Source of the DNA: Labia minor
Lineage: Eukaryota; Arthropoda; Insecta; Dermaptera; Spongiphoridae
Length of the DNA stretch: 64,000 bases
Direction of reading: 5' to 3'
Assembly (NCBI GenBank): GCA_963082975.1
Contig: OY720344.1
Coordinates: 12,015,580 to 12,079,579, forward strand
Shown here: piece after piece, positions 49,121 through 59,504 of the stretch
Numbering within the stretch: the first letter of the stretch is position 1
Layout: each line of letters starts with the position of its first letter
The notes under the pieces: model-generated
Seen by the model: only the letters and a program-made list of their open reading frames with translations
Databases searched by the model: none
What the model was told of the DNA's origin: nothing
Position numbers and translations under genes: made by a program

Positions 49121-49320
49121 GGGTTCTCTGAACCTTTATCTTGATTTTCTTAATCGGAGGCGCTACATTTTTTCTCAAGTAGCTTCCTAATTTTGATCCC
49201 GGGGGATGGGTGGACTCAGTTCCATAAACCCCAGCTAAAGAAATTTCTTTGTCATGCCGAAACTTTGTCCTTCTGGACCATGAGGATCTTAGTCAAGCCT
49301 TTTCACCAGGTCTCTAGATT
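49121..49320 (-). mobile_element. tRNA-derived SINE copy 4, degraded head
   Basis: Shares TTGATTTTCTTAATCGGAGG, GATCCCGGGGGATGGGTGG and CCCCAGCTAAAGAAATT with copy 3. The B-box region is mutated (CGAAACTTTGTCC). Confidence 0.65.
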
Positions 49321-49529
49321 TTATGGAATTTTATTTTCTAAAAGACAAAAGAATTTGTTTTTCCGATAATAATTAAGCACTTTAAATAAAAAAATCCAAA
49401 ACGTTTGATTCAAAAAAATGACTTCACATACGATATTTAGATTTTATTTTTTTATCTTTCAAAAATTATAACTCAAAGTTTTGTATTTAATTTCATATTT
49501 ATTTTGTTTTTCATTAATTTCCTTCTTTA

Positions 49530-49792
49530 AAGCCCAATTTACGGGCTTAGTACTTGTCATTAGATCAGGGGTGGGCAAATACTTTTAAGAGCGGACTTTT
49601 TGAACGCCCGCCGGCCTGTTAAAAAATTTTTTCGTTCAATATATCTCTAAAAAAAAAATTTTTTATTAGTGTTTTCGAAATATAGTCCTCCGGCCCGGAA
49701 GGCATTTTGAAAATTTCATTTTGGCCCGCGCTTAAAAGTATTTGCCCACTCCTGAACTAATGACAAGTACTAACCCCGTGTAAATTGGGCTT
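49530..49792. mobile_element. Foldback element with hAT-like core
   Basis: The core 49566-49754 has hAT-like inverted ends (CAGGGGTGGGCAAA at the left, TTTGCCCACTCCTG at the right). The inverted repeat continues outward through TTAGTACTTGTCATTAG to AAGCCCAATTTAC, giving arms of about 65 bases (49530-49594 and 49728-49792). The flanking 8 bases are inverted, not a direct target duplication. Confidence 0.75.
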
Positions 49793-50606
49793 ATTAAACT
49801 GAATAGTTTAACTTGATGATATGATTTAAACTTAAAATTAAACATCTTTTTATTAAATCAACTATCAATTTTTACTATGACCCCTAAAATAATATCAAAT
49901 AATTTGTTTAGATTGTGAAATTAATTAAATTTATTTTATATAGGGGCTTGTTTTCATAAATATTGAAAAATTAAATAAATCTTTTAAGATTAATTATATG
50001 GACCAAATATATTTACTAAACGCTAACCTCATTTCATTGTGTTAATTTGATTTTAATTTCTATAAATACTTTCATTTTATGAGATTAGTTTTTTTTTCAA
50101 TTTCACTCGAAAATAAAGTGAAGTTTAATTCCAGATTTTATAAATATTAAAAAAAATTGTTCCTAATATATTATGAATGGTGTTGAACTCTGGCATTTGG
50201 AAACAAATCAATAAATTATGATTTAAAAAAAATCACTAATATTCGACAAACCTTTTTTAAAATATTATATTTAAATTTTAGAAAATAAATGGAATAGTAC
50301 TAGAAAATTAAATTTGTTCACAGTTACGAGTTTCCTTAAAAAAAAAGATTAACTTGATTCACTGCGGCATGAATGACAATTTTTTTATATATCTTAATTT
50401 TTTTCAAATAGAGATTATATTAAAAACGATTATTTTGATTGATAAAACTTTTTCGGTCTTTTCAATATCTGAATAATAAATATAATTATATTAAATGTTG
50501 TACATATGTATATAATAATATTTACATCCGTTAAAGTTAGCTGGAACATATGATTCATCTCAGCAAGAATGGCAAAGTGAGGGAAAGTAGGGAGCTCTAG
50601 ATAAAT
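49793..50606. other. AT-rich intronic DNA
   Basis: No supported feature. Confidence 0.5.
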
Positions 50607-51151
50607 TAACCTTTGCTTTTTTTTTTATAAAATTATATAAAAGTATTGTATAATTACCACAAATGGTTTAAATATATATATATCGGACAAGATAAACTGA
50701 TTGCCATAGATAGTATTGCGATCACGAAAATTTTCGTTGTTGAGATTTTGATGTTTTTATACGTTTTGAAGGTTCCTGAATCATTTTCACTAAGGTTGAG
50801 AAAAATGTATGTGTAGTATGTGTGTATGTATGTAGACAAGATTACTAAAACTGACCGTAAAAATAAAGATATATGTTTGATAATTTTTCACATGATTAAA
50901 AATTGTATAAAACTGCTATATATAGAATTTAAGCTGGATTGAATCGCTGAAAGTACCAGAATTAATTTTTTAACACTGCAAATCTCACGCGCCAGCACGT
51001 GACGTCGTGCCATCAAAAAAGCGCTGGTTTAATAAATATTATTTATTTATTTTAATTTATAATTTAAGTAATTTAATTTAATTTAAATATAATATATTAT
51101 GTTATTTAATCCAATTCAAATTGCGAGATAGTCGAGTGGAGACACTCCAGC
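50607..51151 (+). mobile_element. HINE family A copy 12 with shared 5' flank
   Basis: The usual ACTATCTC terminus is replaced by ACTGATTGCCATAGATAGT. About 95 bases upstream (from TTAACCTTTGC at 50609) are nearly identical to the sequence before copy 14. A deletion joins the microsatellite region to TGACCGTAAAAATAAAG (about 50845). The 3' partner and hairpin are intact, ending at 51151. Confidence 0.8.
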
Positions 51152-51719
51152 TTATTTTTTTTTTTTTTTTTGTTTTATGTTTCTAATCTGGCAATTTCTC
51201 TAATAAATTAGAATGTCATGTTTTAACCTACCCCAACTCACCCTACATTTTAAATCCAACTCATCTGATTTACTTCAACTGAATCACAATATCAATTAAG
51301 TTAATTGTAGGAAATAACTCAATTATTTCGTACTTGAAAATATTTATGGTATAATAACAATATAAAATAGCGTTAAAAATAAATATTATAAAACTTTTTC
51401 TTGATTAAAATATCTAAAAGAAAATTAAAAAAAAATAATAATAAAATAAAAAACAATATTATCTTTGAAACTATAAACTGAAATAATATATTTATTATAT
51501 AAATTATTAAATTTTTAAAAATTAATGATTTTTTTTTATTCTTAGTGATTTTGATTATATAAGAAAACAGGAACAAAGACAATTTTACTGACTCATTAAA
51601 CTATAAATAAATTCGTGATGAGATAGATGTATAAATGTATTATACGAGTACTAACTTTTACTCAACAATGGTATATTCAATTTACACATTTACTCTCATG
51701 ATGCTAATTTGTCTATTAC
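51152..51719. other. AT-rich intronic DNA
   Basis: A 69-codon minus frame (51373-51582) is lysine/phenylalanine-rich by composition and not called. Confidence 0.45.
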
Positions 51720-51721
51720 TA

Positions 51722-52568
51722 AAGGGTTTTTCATAAAGTACGGAGTTTTTAAAAATGCAATAAATCAGGCAAAATCGAAGCAAAATTCAAAATTGTTATT
51801 TAATTTCATTCAACATATACTTCGATTTAATAATGAAAAATGATATCGAGCATAGGTCCACCTCCACTTTCTTTGCAGACAGTCATCCGATCATTGAAAT
51901 TAACGATAACTCTTTCGCAGACGTCCCTGTCGATTTCGCCGATTACCCGTTGATTTTTCATCTTCAGTTCGGTAATCGTTTGAGGTTTGTTCACGTAAAT
52001 TTGTGACTTCCTCGTCCTCTTGTTGTCTAGTTAAAATCCAATCGGCGAATCTTTGCTTCACCTCTTGTGTCAACTGAATCTTGTAGGGTTGCATAAGAAG
52101 ATCTTTTTTCAGTTTTCGATGCACCGAAGATGTTGACATACCCAGCTGTTGTGAACGACGGCGAAGCGACTTCACGGGGCTCACTTTCACACTGTCTTGC
52201 AGTACCGCAATGTTTTGTTGCGTTCGAACATTACGGTTTCGACCGGACGATTTTCTGGTTGCAACTAACCCAGATTCTTCGAATTTCTGTACCAACCTCG
52301 AAACTATTGTTGCAGTCGGGGCATTGTCACATCCAAAGATCGCGCGAAGTTTACGGACAATCTCTGCGTAGCACTCCCCGTTTTTGTAATGAGTTTTCAC
52401 AATAAGAATACTGAACCACTCCATGGCTTTAAAATGGAAAAACGACAAATCGTCTTCTAATAGGAGAGATAATAGATAGATAACGAAAATGATAGGAACA
52501 GTGCTGACAATCTTCAAACAAGAATATCCCTCGCAATTAAAAAACTGCGTACTTTATGAAACACCCTT
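51722..52568 (-). mobile_element. Mariner-type element M4 (HTH transposase, core deleted)
   Basis: Inverted ends of about 30 bases starting AAGGGTGTTTCATAAAGTACG, TA-flanked. The minus strand encodes an N-terminal DNA-binding region: MEWFSILIVKTHYKNGE (from about 52425), then VRKLRAIFGCDNAPTATIVS, SSGRNRNVRTQQNIAVLQDS, SPVKSLRRRSQQLGMS and PYKIQLTQEVKQRFADWIL. This is the paired helix-turn-helix seen in a mariner lineage common in arthropods. The catalytic DDE middle is deleted; a C-terminal piece (NQRVIGEIDRDVCERV and VCKESGGG) remains at 51843-51960. The frame from 52517 includes about 30 codons before the likely Met. Confidence 0.8.
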
Positions 52569-53168
52569 TATTATTAAAATTAACAAATAAAACTATTTTC
52601 TCTTTCTCTGAATAATTAAATAAATAGAGATATAGTAAATATATAATTAAACAAAGAATTTATAATGTAAAATTCATAAAATCTAAATATATAAAAATAA
52701 TAACAACATAAAATGTTTTTGATTGAATAGACAATAGTATTTTTTGTCCCTTAATTTAATATTATTTACTTCTTGATTTTAAAATTTTGTATAATATTAT
52801 TCTTATTTATAATTTCTGAAAAATAAATAAAATTTTTTTTTTTTTATAAATGAAATTTTCAAACCACATATGGCACGGACAGATTTACTATTAGGGATAC
52901 ATTGAGGAAATAAATGAATTTATAAAAAATATATATATATATTTTGAATCGGATTCAGCTGTTTCTCTTATGAATGGGAGCACATGTGCTTCTCTTAAAG
53001 CATTGTTAAATACAATTCCAAACTATTGGAATGGATCAGTTTGAAACTTGGTTAAATGATCAGATGGCACCCAAAGAGGGGACGCGTGGGTGCAATGCAT
53101 CTGTCCGCCAAATCAGGTACACCTGGGTGTGCATCTGCTGATCGAGTTGCCACGTGCTCTTTTCACAG
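52569..53168. other. AT-rich intron end, GC-richer near the acceptor
   Basis: The last 110 bases before the exon rise in GC and carry CACGTG at 53150. Otherwise nothing. Confidence 0.45.
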
Positions 53169-53274
53169 GAAATGCAGCGGCTGGTGCAGCAGCTGGACCC
53201 GGAGGGGCGCGGCGAACTCGAGTTCCGCGAGTTCTGCACTGGAGTCGCTGCCATCTTGCATGCCTCCGGTCAAG
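53169..53274 (+). CDS. nuf: Rab11-FIP3/4 (nuclear fallout-like) exon with second EF-hand
   Basis: 106-bp exon between acceptor TTTTCACAG (ends 53168) and donor CAAG|GTAGGC (53275). It reads EMQRLVQQLDPEGRGELEFR then EFCTGVAAILHASGQ, in phase with the exon ending at 26149. The EF-hand loop is DPEGRGELEFRE with Asp1, Gly6 and Glu12 in place but Arg at position 5. LVQQLDPEGRG...EFCTGV aligns with the second EF-hand of vertebrate FIP3 (LTRYLDPNDLGRI.FKDFCHGV). GC content is far above the neighbouring sequence. It ends in phase 1, so a further exon must lie downstream; I did not find it in the remaining 10 kb. Confidence 0.8.
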
Positions 53275-55166
53275 GTAGGCAACCAAACATACACTACTTC
53301 ACCTTTTTTTTTAAATATATCTATAGTCTGCTCTTAAAATATGAGACTTACCTTTAAGTTAATAAACAATATTATAAAATGATAATAAATTATCTTATCA
53401 TGCTCAATTAAAATTAAATCAGTATTAAATAAATAATAGATAGTTGTTCTTAAAAAGTAACACTTATTAAATATTAGTAATACATAAATTATATAGAGTG
53501 TTTATTCATTATTAATTATAGTTTTGATAATAACATGTTAGAATTTCTGTAACAGTTCTTAAACCATTTATTAATTTCCTCTTTTTTTATACATTATTTT
53601 TATATAATTTGCACTCTTCAGAAAATTAGATTATTTATTTGCCTTTTTTTTCTAGTGAAAAAGTTTGTAAATTAATTATTCTATTTAAAGTTTTAATGAA
53701 TGAAGATTATTAAAGTTCAAAATTATAAATGAAAAAAAAAAATTAGACATAAAATTAAATTAGGGAAGGCATATTTTCTTGAACTAATATCTAGTTATTT
53801 ACATAATAACTAAAAACATATGATAATTATTACAAAGTGGATATGTTCATGGTCAATTTATATTCATATTTATTTATATTTAATTTTTACAAAAAATTAT
53901 TACATTTTTTTTATTTTTTAGTATATTTGTAGTTATTTTTATATATTTTCATGTATTATTTTATTAACTAATTATTAAATTGAATTTTCTTGATTGAATA
54001 CACTTACTAAATGACAAGTGTGGCTTTAAATTAATTTTTTTTATGAATTTTTTAATAGGTGCTTATTAAGGACCTAGTTTTAGATTTGAAAAATAACTTA
54101 AATCTTAAAAATAAGAAATGAATAAGAAAAATATAATTATATTTTAATATTAAAATAATATATCCTTTTGAATGTAATGTGTATCTGGTAAATGAAATAA
54201 GATTCTGCTCGATCTCTTAAAAGTGATAAGAGGTTATAAAGAACAGGAAACTTCATTTTTAACTAAACTAGATACAATTTCATCTTGAATTTCTCTTTTC
54301 CTCCTGAAAATTATTATTACTAGTAAATATACTATATTCCTACTTGGTTTCCCATCTAACAGGGATAGAAATTAAAAATGTTTATTGTTTTCTTAATTTT
54401 TTTTTTTTGCAATATCTAATCATTAATAAACCTGATAAGTATTAATATCCTTTTTTGTACAATTCATTGTTCTGTTGTGAACAATCCATCATATTCGTTT
54501 TTTCTCTGATCATGAGAAAATTCATTGAAACATTTCATAATTTAAATAAATTTGTAATATAAACTAATTAAATGATTTTTAAAATAAAAATTCACAATGG
54601 GATATTAAATTTAAAATTATTTTTTTAATTAAAATATTATTTATGAGTAAATATAATATTATGATCTTTTATACATTCTAAAAAAATATTCTCGACATTT
54701 ATACTCTATACTTAATATAGAAAAAATTTAAGCCAAACAAAATAAAAAAAAACAAGATTCTAATTTGGAAACTTTAGAGTTATCAAAATTCAGGTATTAA
54801 ATATATTATTTTTATATTATATTAAGAAAAGTAAACAGAAACATTGTTTAAAGGCACATATAAAAAAATCCATCGTTATAAAGATCATTTACTAATATTT
54901 ACCAATAATAATGATTATCTTTCCCCTAAACCTTATTAATACATTTATTAAAATTTAAATACTACACTATTATTAATATAAAATTTTCTTTTCTTAAACC
55001 TTTTATAATATATATTACAAAATTTTATATTAAAAGATATATTATTTTCATGAATTAATAATTATTAATTACATGGCTAATGTGAATATTTCACAATATA
55101 AAATGAATTTAATTAACGTATTATATATTAAATAAATTCTTTAGTTATATAATAGTCTAAACTTGA
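53275..55166. other. AT-rich DNA (probable intron)
   Basis: No motif, repeat or frame recognised. Confidence 0.5.
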
Positions 55167-55566
55167 GATTTTGGTACATGGACATTATTCAAAATTCATA
55201 GTTTTCTATCAACTTTTGAGAATTGTAGCTCAACCGGAAGAGGGTTTTGATTTTTTTTCCTCTAAATTGCCCGTAAAAATAAAGATATATGTTTGACAAT
55301 TTTTCACATGATTAAAAATTGTATAAAACTGCTATATATAGAATTTCAGCTTGATGGAATCACTGAAAGTACCAGAATTAATTTTTTAACACTGCATATC
55401 TCACGCGCCAACACGTGACGTGATGCCATCAACAAAGAGCCAAACATGCGCCGGTTTAATAAATATTATTTATTAATTTTAATTTATAAATTCATATTTA
55501 ATTAAATTTAATTTAAATATAATATATTATGTTATTTAATCCAATTCAAATTGCGAGATAGTCGAG
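55167..55566 (+). mobile_element. HINE family A copy 13, truncated both ends
   Basis: It begins inside the element (GAGATTTTGGTACATGG) and stops at GCGAGATAGTCGAG without the terminal hairpin. CACGTGACGTG is present. Confidence 0.8.
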
Positions 55567-56106
55567 CTTTTTAATTATTAATTCTAAAGCATTATGGCCT
55601 CTTTTTCTTCTGTCTATCAGTGTTCATCTATTTAAACCCGAAAATCTTAAATTGTTCCCAATCTTATATTTAAATATTAAACATTTTGCTACCATTCAAG
55701 TTTTGATAAAATTTGTAAATTGGACCTGGCCTTTAGGTATTTTGTTCATATCAATGAACACAAAACACACACAAGGTAGAGTGTTTTGTTTCTTTATTAT
55801 TTTTCATTCAACACTGCAATTGAACATAAAAAATTGAACGCCATTTAAATGGTTCAAATTCGTCAAGCTTTTTGGACACCAAAGCTGTCACTATTGTCTT
55901 TTTAATTCTATAGATTATAATCTAATTGATAACATACAATATCACTTGCCTGACTAAAACAGATGGTTTTGTTTTTAATATACCAGAATTGTCTTATTTT
56001 AATTTAATCTAGCAATATGTTTTGTATATATTCTATTTTAGATTATTATTTATTTTTCTTGACTAAAACTAGAGCAAAGGAAGTAAAAACTTTATAATAT
56101 AATAGA

Positions 56107-56141
<35 letters not shown>

Positions 56142-56566
56142 ATTCCTTTGATGTATCACCTGGTATGTCAGGCGCGTGTTCTATTCACCCTTTATTATTT
56201 GTTTTCTTCAAAAAGACATGAGGAAACCACTTTTGTTCATCTACCAAGGGTGGTCACAGGGTGGCTGATCGGAAACACCCTCTTCTTCTTGGTCTTCTTC
56301 AAACCTACACTTCCCTACTGCATCCTGTCACGATGACCCGGATATCCGCCCTCAGGGAAACGAAATCCGATTAGGTAATAAATACAAAATAGTTAATGAC
56401 TAATTGAAGAAAAAAAGTCATCATTAGACTAAATGTGTATTTTTATGGGACACCAAGCGAATTAAAAATTACTTAACCTATTGCATTCTTAAAATCAATT
56501 ACGAAATCATTTCATAAAATGCATTTAAAATTATACTTGCATTCTCAAAAGTAATAAAAAAAAAAA
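55567..56566. other. AT-rich DNA with a GC-richer block at 56145-56375
   Basis: (TA)n at 56111-56138 precedes the block, which contains GGTGGTCACAGGGTGGCTGA and CGATGACCCGGATATCC. A 62-codon plus frame spans it but is not recognised and lacks splice signals I trust. It may be a noncoding conserved element or an exon. Confidence 0.35.
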
Positions 56567-56947
56567 TTAACCTTTGCTTTTTTTTTATAAAATTATATAA
56601 AAGTATTGTATAATTACCACAAATGGTTTAAATATATATATATCTGACAAGATAAACTGATTGCCATAGATAGTATTGCGATCACGAAAATTTTCGTTGT
56701 TGAGATTTTGATGTTTTTATACGTTTTGAAGGTTCCTGAATCATTTTCACTAAGGTTGAGAAAAATGTCTGTCTGTGTGTGTGTAGGTGACGACGTGCCA
56801 TCAACAAAAAGTCAAACATGCGCTGGTTTAATAAATATTATTTATTAATTTTAATTTATAATTTAATTAATTTAATTTAATTTAAATTAATATATGATAT
56901 TTAATTCAATTCAAATTTGGGAGATAGTCGAGTGGAGACACTCCAGC
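56567..56947 (+). mobile_element. HINE family A copy 14 with shared 5' flank
   Basis: It has the same upstream 95 bases and ACTGATTGCCATAGATAGT start as copy 12 and shares the variant TTCGTTGTTGAG. A different internal deletion joins the GT microsatellite to GTGACGACGTGCC. The 3' end is intact (GGGAGATAGTCG, hairpin). Confidence 0.8.
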
Positions 56948-57555
56948 TAATTTTATCTTAGGTTTATTTCTCATTCTTAATATCTTAGTTTCCATTTTAT
57001 TCTAAATTGTATATCTTTTTATAAAAATATTATATTATATTATATTGTATTTAAATATATTTAACTTTATTCCCTTCCATTTACCTATTTTTTTTTTAAT
57101 AAAGCTAATAATAAGCTAATAAGCTTTAAGATCTACTAGAGCCACGTATAGCTACTTTAGCACATTAATATAATTATACCTACCTATACCTACTTTCTAT
57201 TTCTTATGATTTTCGATGATATTATTTATTAATAATTTATTAAAAAAAAAAAAATAATAATAAACTATTAATAAACTATAATATCTTTGAAATAAAAAAA
57301 AATCAATATTTAAAATAAATAAATTGATTAATTGGTTAATATAAGTATTAATATATTTATTTATCCTACTATACAATTAGGGAATTGATGACTTACCTTT
57401 AGATGATGATAGTTCATAATTTATAAACTAATAAAAATAAGCAAATTTAAAAATTCCTTCAAAATTCATTTTAATTGGAAGGAAAATCTTTTAATAAATA
57501 TATTTTAAATAATTTTATTTAATACCTGTATTTTATTTTATTTTATTTTATTTTT
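56948..57555. other. AT-rich DNA
   Basis: No supported feature. Confidence 0.5.
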
Positions 57556-57671
57556 GAAGTGAAACTTCTTTAGCGGCGTCCTGACATTTGGTTGAGAATG
57601 GAGAGTGAATTGAAAAATTGAGTTTTCGTAACGCAAGTGAGAAAAAAGATATAAGTATAACGAGTGAGAAT

Positions 57672-57765
57672 GAGAAAGAGGCTATCTGCGTCTCCCTTTT
57701 GTGCGGTCTTTCGTTCTTGAGAAAGAGGCTATCTGCGTCTCCCTTTTGTGCGGTCTTTCGTTCTA
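57672..57765 (+). repeat. Tandem duplication, 47-bp unit x2
   Basis: The unit starting GAGAAAGAGGCTATCTGCGT and ending GTCTTTCGTTCTT occurs twice without visible differences until the last base. Confidence 0.9.
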
Positions 57766-58041
57766 ATCCCCACTCATGACGCGCAAGTCCATGACGCGCA
57801 TGCGCACGAGTACGTTGACGAAAATTCTCAAGTCAAATATACAGCGTGCACGCATACCGACGCATGTAATTGTGTGTGTGAACATGGTCGGCGATTCACA
57901 CGCCAACACATACAGTTATGTGCGTCGATGACCATTCACGTTATTTATCCGAATCTCAACATTACTTTAACACTACTAAATCAATTTAAAATTATTATTG
58001 CATTTAAAACTGCTTTTCTCTACTCCACAGATTTCACTATG

Positions 58042-58442
58042 CCGAAAAAAAATAACGACCAAAATTTAGACGATATTATTTATTTCATACACCGTTCACT
58101 ACTGGTTTATAGCCACACAGGTGCTAATGCACTTGAACGAGGCGAAGATAAAATCCCTCTAATTCTCGGGGGAGATTTTAATGTAAATTTTGGATCTGAG
58201 ATGATTCGTTGCCGTTGATCAACTTTCTTCGAGAAACATTTGGTCTGCTTATAAATAACGATCCCAAGGAATCAACAACAAAATCTGGAACTACAATAGA
58301 TGCTGTTTTTACACGTTATATAGAAAATATCGAATCACGAACATATATATCTTATTTTAGTTATCACAAGCCATTAATATCAGTATTACCAATTGAAGCA
58401 CCAACCGACAATAGTACAGGCAATGTAGATATGATGATAGAG
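58042..58442 (+). pseudogene. Endonuclease/exonuclease/phosphatase-like C-terminal domain remnant
   Basis: It reads NNDQNLDDIIYFIHRSLL, then PLILGGDFNVNFGS, and after a frameshift near 58200-58208 SLPLINFLRETFGL, NNDPKESTTKSGTTIDAVF and SYFSYHKPL. The GDFN motif and the later T.IDAVF...SYHKP are active-site signatures of the apurinic-type endonuclease fold. This sequence type is what I recall at the C-terminus of Rep/helicase ORFs of Helentron and PIF1-like transposons in arthropods. Only about 130 residues remain; no Rep or helicase sequence is present upstream. Confidence 0.65.
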
Positions 58443-58456
58443 TAGATAATAATAAT

Positions 58457-59086
58457 AAGTTGACCTGTGGCCAGGTCCGAACCGACCGACGGTTTGAAAT
58501 AAATTAATTTCCAGCTACAGAAACAATTTCAAATAATTTTCATATATCTATTAATGTAATAAAAAACAGATATGGATACATCAATAATAAATATAAACAT
58601 TTTTAATTTGATTTTATTTATAATATATATGCAAGACCAGGCTGTGACGTCATGAATGGCTGGATGACGTCATATAATTTTAAATCAAGAAAAAACTAAT
58701 AAATATGATTTTTCTCGAGGATAAAACCAATACAAAGTGCATGATTCGTGGTGATATATAAAAAAATCTCCTTTGGTGTGAAAATAACCCTTTCTTTCCT
58801 ATCGTCGGTCGCTAATACTACCACTTCCGGTTTCCGGAATTGCACCAAAAGTTGATCAATTCATCCCACTGATGCATTAAGTAAATATACCAAATTTCAT
58901 CAAAATCGGTTGAGCCGTTCAGGCTGTACACATCTATACGGACGGACGGACAGACGGACGGACAGACATCATGCTAAAAATACTTTTTTCTGTTTAGAAA
59001 ATGCATGATTCGTGGATATATGTAAAAATCTCCACATGTGAAATTTGGTGTGAAAACAATACCTCCCTTACTATCGTCGGTCGGTA
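58457..59086 (-). mobile_element. HINE family B copy 6
   Basis: Complete inverted copy. The hairpin GACCTGTGGCCAGGTC is at 58462-58477, then ACCGACCGACGGT, both TGACGTCA sites, a second 5'-like block with ATCGTCGGTCGCT at about 58801, a GGACGGACGGACAGACGG microsatellite, and the perfect terminus ATCGTCGGTCGGT ending at 59086. It lies 14 bases after the endonuclease remnant's stop. Confidence 0.9.
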
Positions 59087-59240
59087 ATAATAAAGCGAAT
59101 ATTTGTTACGAAAATTTTATACTGTTATATGTCTTTCGAAATGATCCCTTTATTTTTCTCTATTTCTCTCTCACTCACACTCTCAACTAAAATTTCTCTT
59201 ATTCTCTAGATTCTAAGAAGTTTCACTTCCGCCACGTGTA

Positions 59241-59504
59241 CGATGCTGCACATTTTGCTTTTTTTTGTATTTTTGATTTTATTGTATTGGCTGTTAAGAT
59301 CAATTAACGAAGTTGAAACGAAAAGTGAAAAAATAAGATATCATCTTTGGATTCCGTAATTGTCATCTATAGTTTATAAAAAATTTAATATCTCATCCTA
59401 ATTTCATATAAAAGTTTCAAATTTTTTGTCCTGATGATAAAAGAGGGAGATACGGGTATCATGTTAATCCAATGTGAAATTTGGGAAATTTCCCTTAAAT
59501 TTTT
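59241..59504. other. AT-rich DNA
   Basis: No supported feature. Confidence 0.45.

Larger units (their letters stand above)
26150..53168 (+). other. 27-kb intron of the Rab11-FIP gene
   Basis: It is bounded by donor CAG|GTAATT at 26150 and acceptor CTCTTTTCACAG ending at 53168, both phase 0. It contains a complete Ty3/gypsy element, six HINE-A copies, two HINE-B copies, two mariners, a LINE fragment, two SINEs and a foldback element. Further unrecognised small exons inside it cannot be excluded. Confidence 0.65.
57556..59240 (+). mobile_element. Candidate deleted Helentron-type element carrying an endonuclease remnant
   Basis: The outer inverted repeats are GAAGTGAAACTTCTTTAG (57556-57573) and its complement CTAAGAAGTTTCACTTC (59213-59229). 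GAAGTGAAACTTC is itself a small palindrome. The right copy is followed by CGCCACGTGTACGATGCTGC rather than ending the element, which fits the asymmetric termini of Helentrons. The interior holds an endonuclease remnant (about 58040-58442) and an inserted family B HINE (58457-59086). If the HINE is discounted, the endonuclease stop lies about 140 bases before the 3' repeat. The assignment is an inference. Confidence 0.45.

Noticed and set aside
52130..52405. 91-codon plus frame
   Set aside because: Antisense to the mariner M4 transposase.
53056..53337. Alternative frames around the 53169 exon (both strands)
   Set aside because: Shadows of the GC-rich exon; only the frame with the EF-hand has matching splice phase and homology.
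57672..57765. CRISPR-like or satellite array
   Set aside because: Only two adjacent 47-bp units and no spacers; a simple tandem duplication in a eukaryotic genome.
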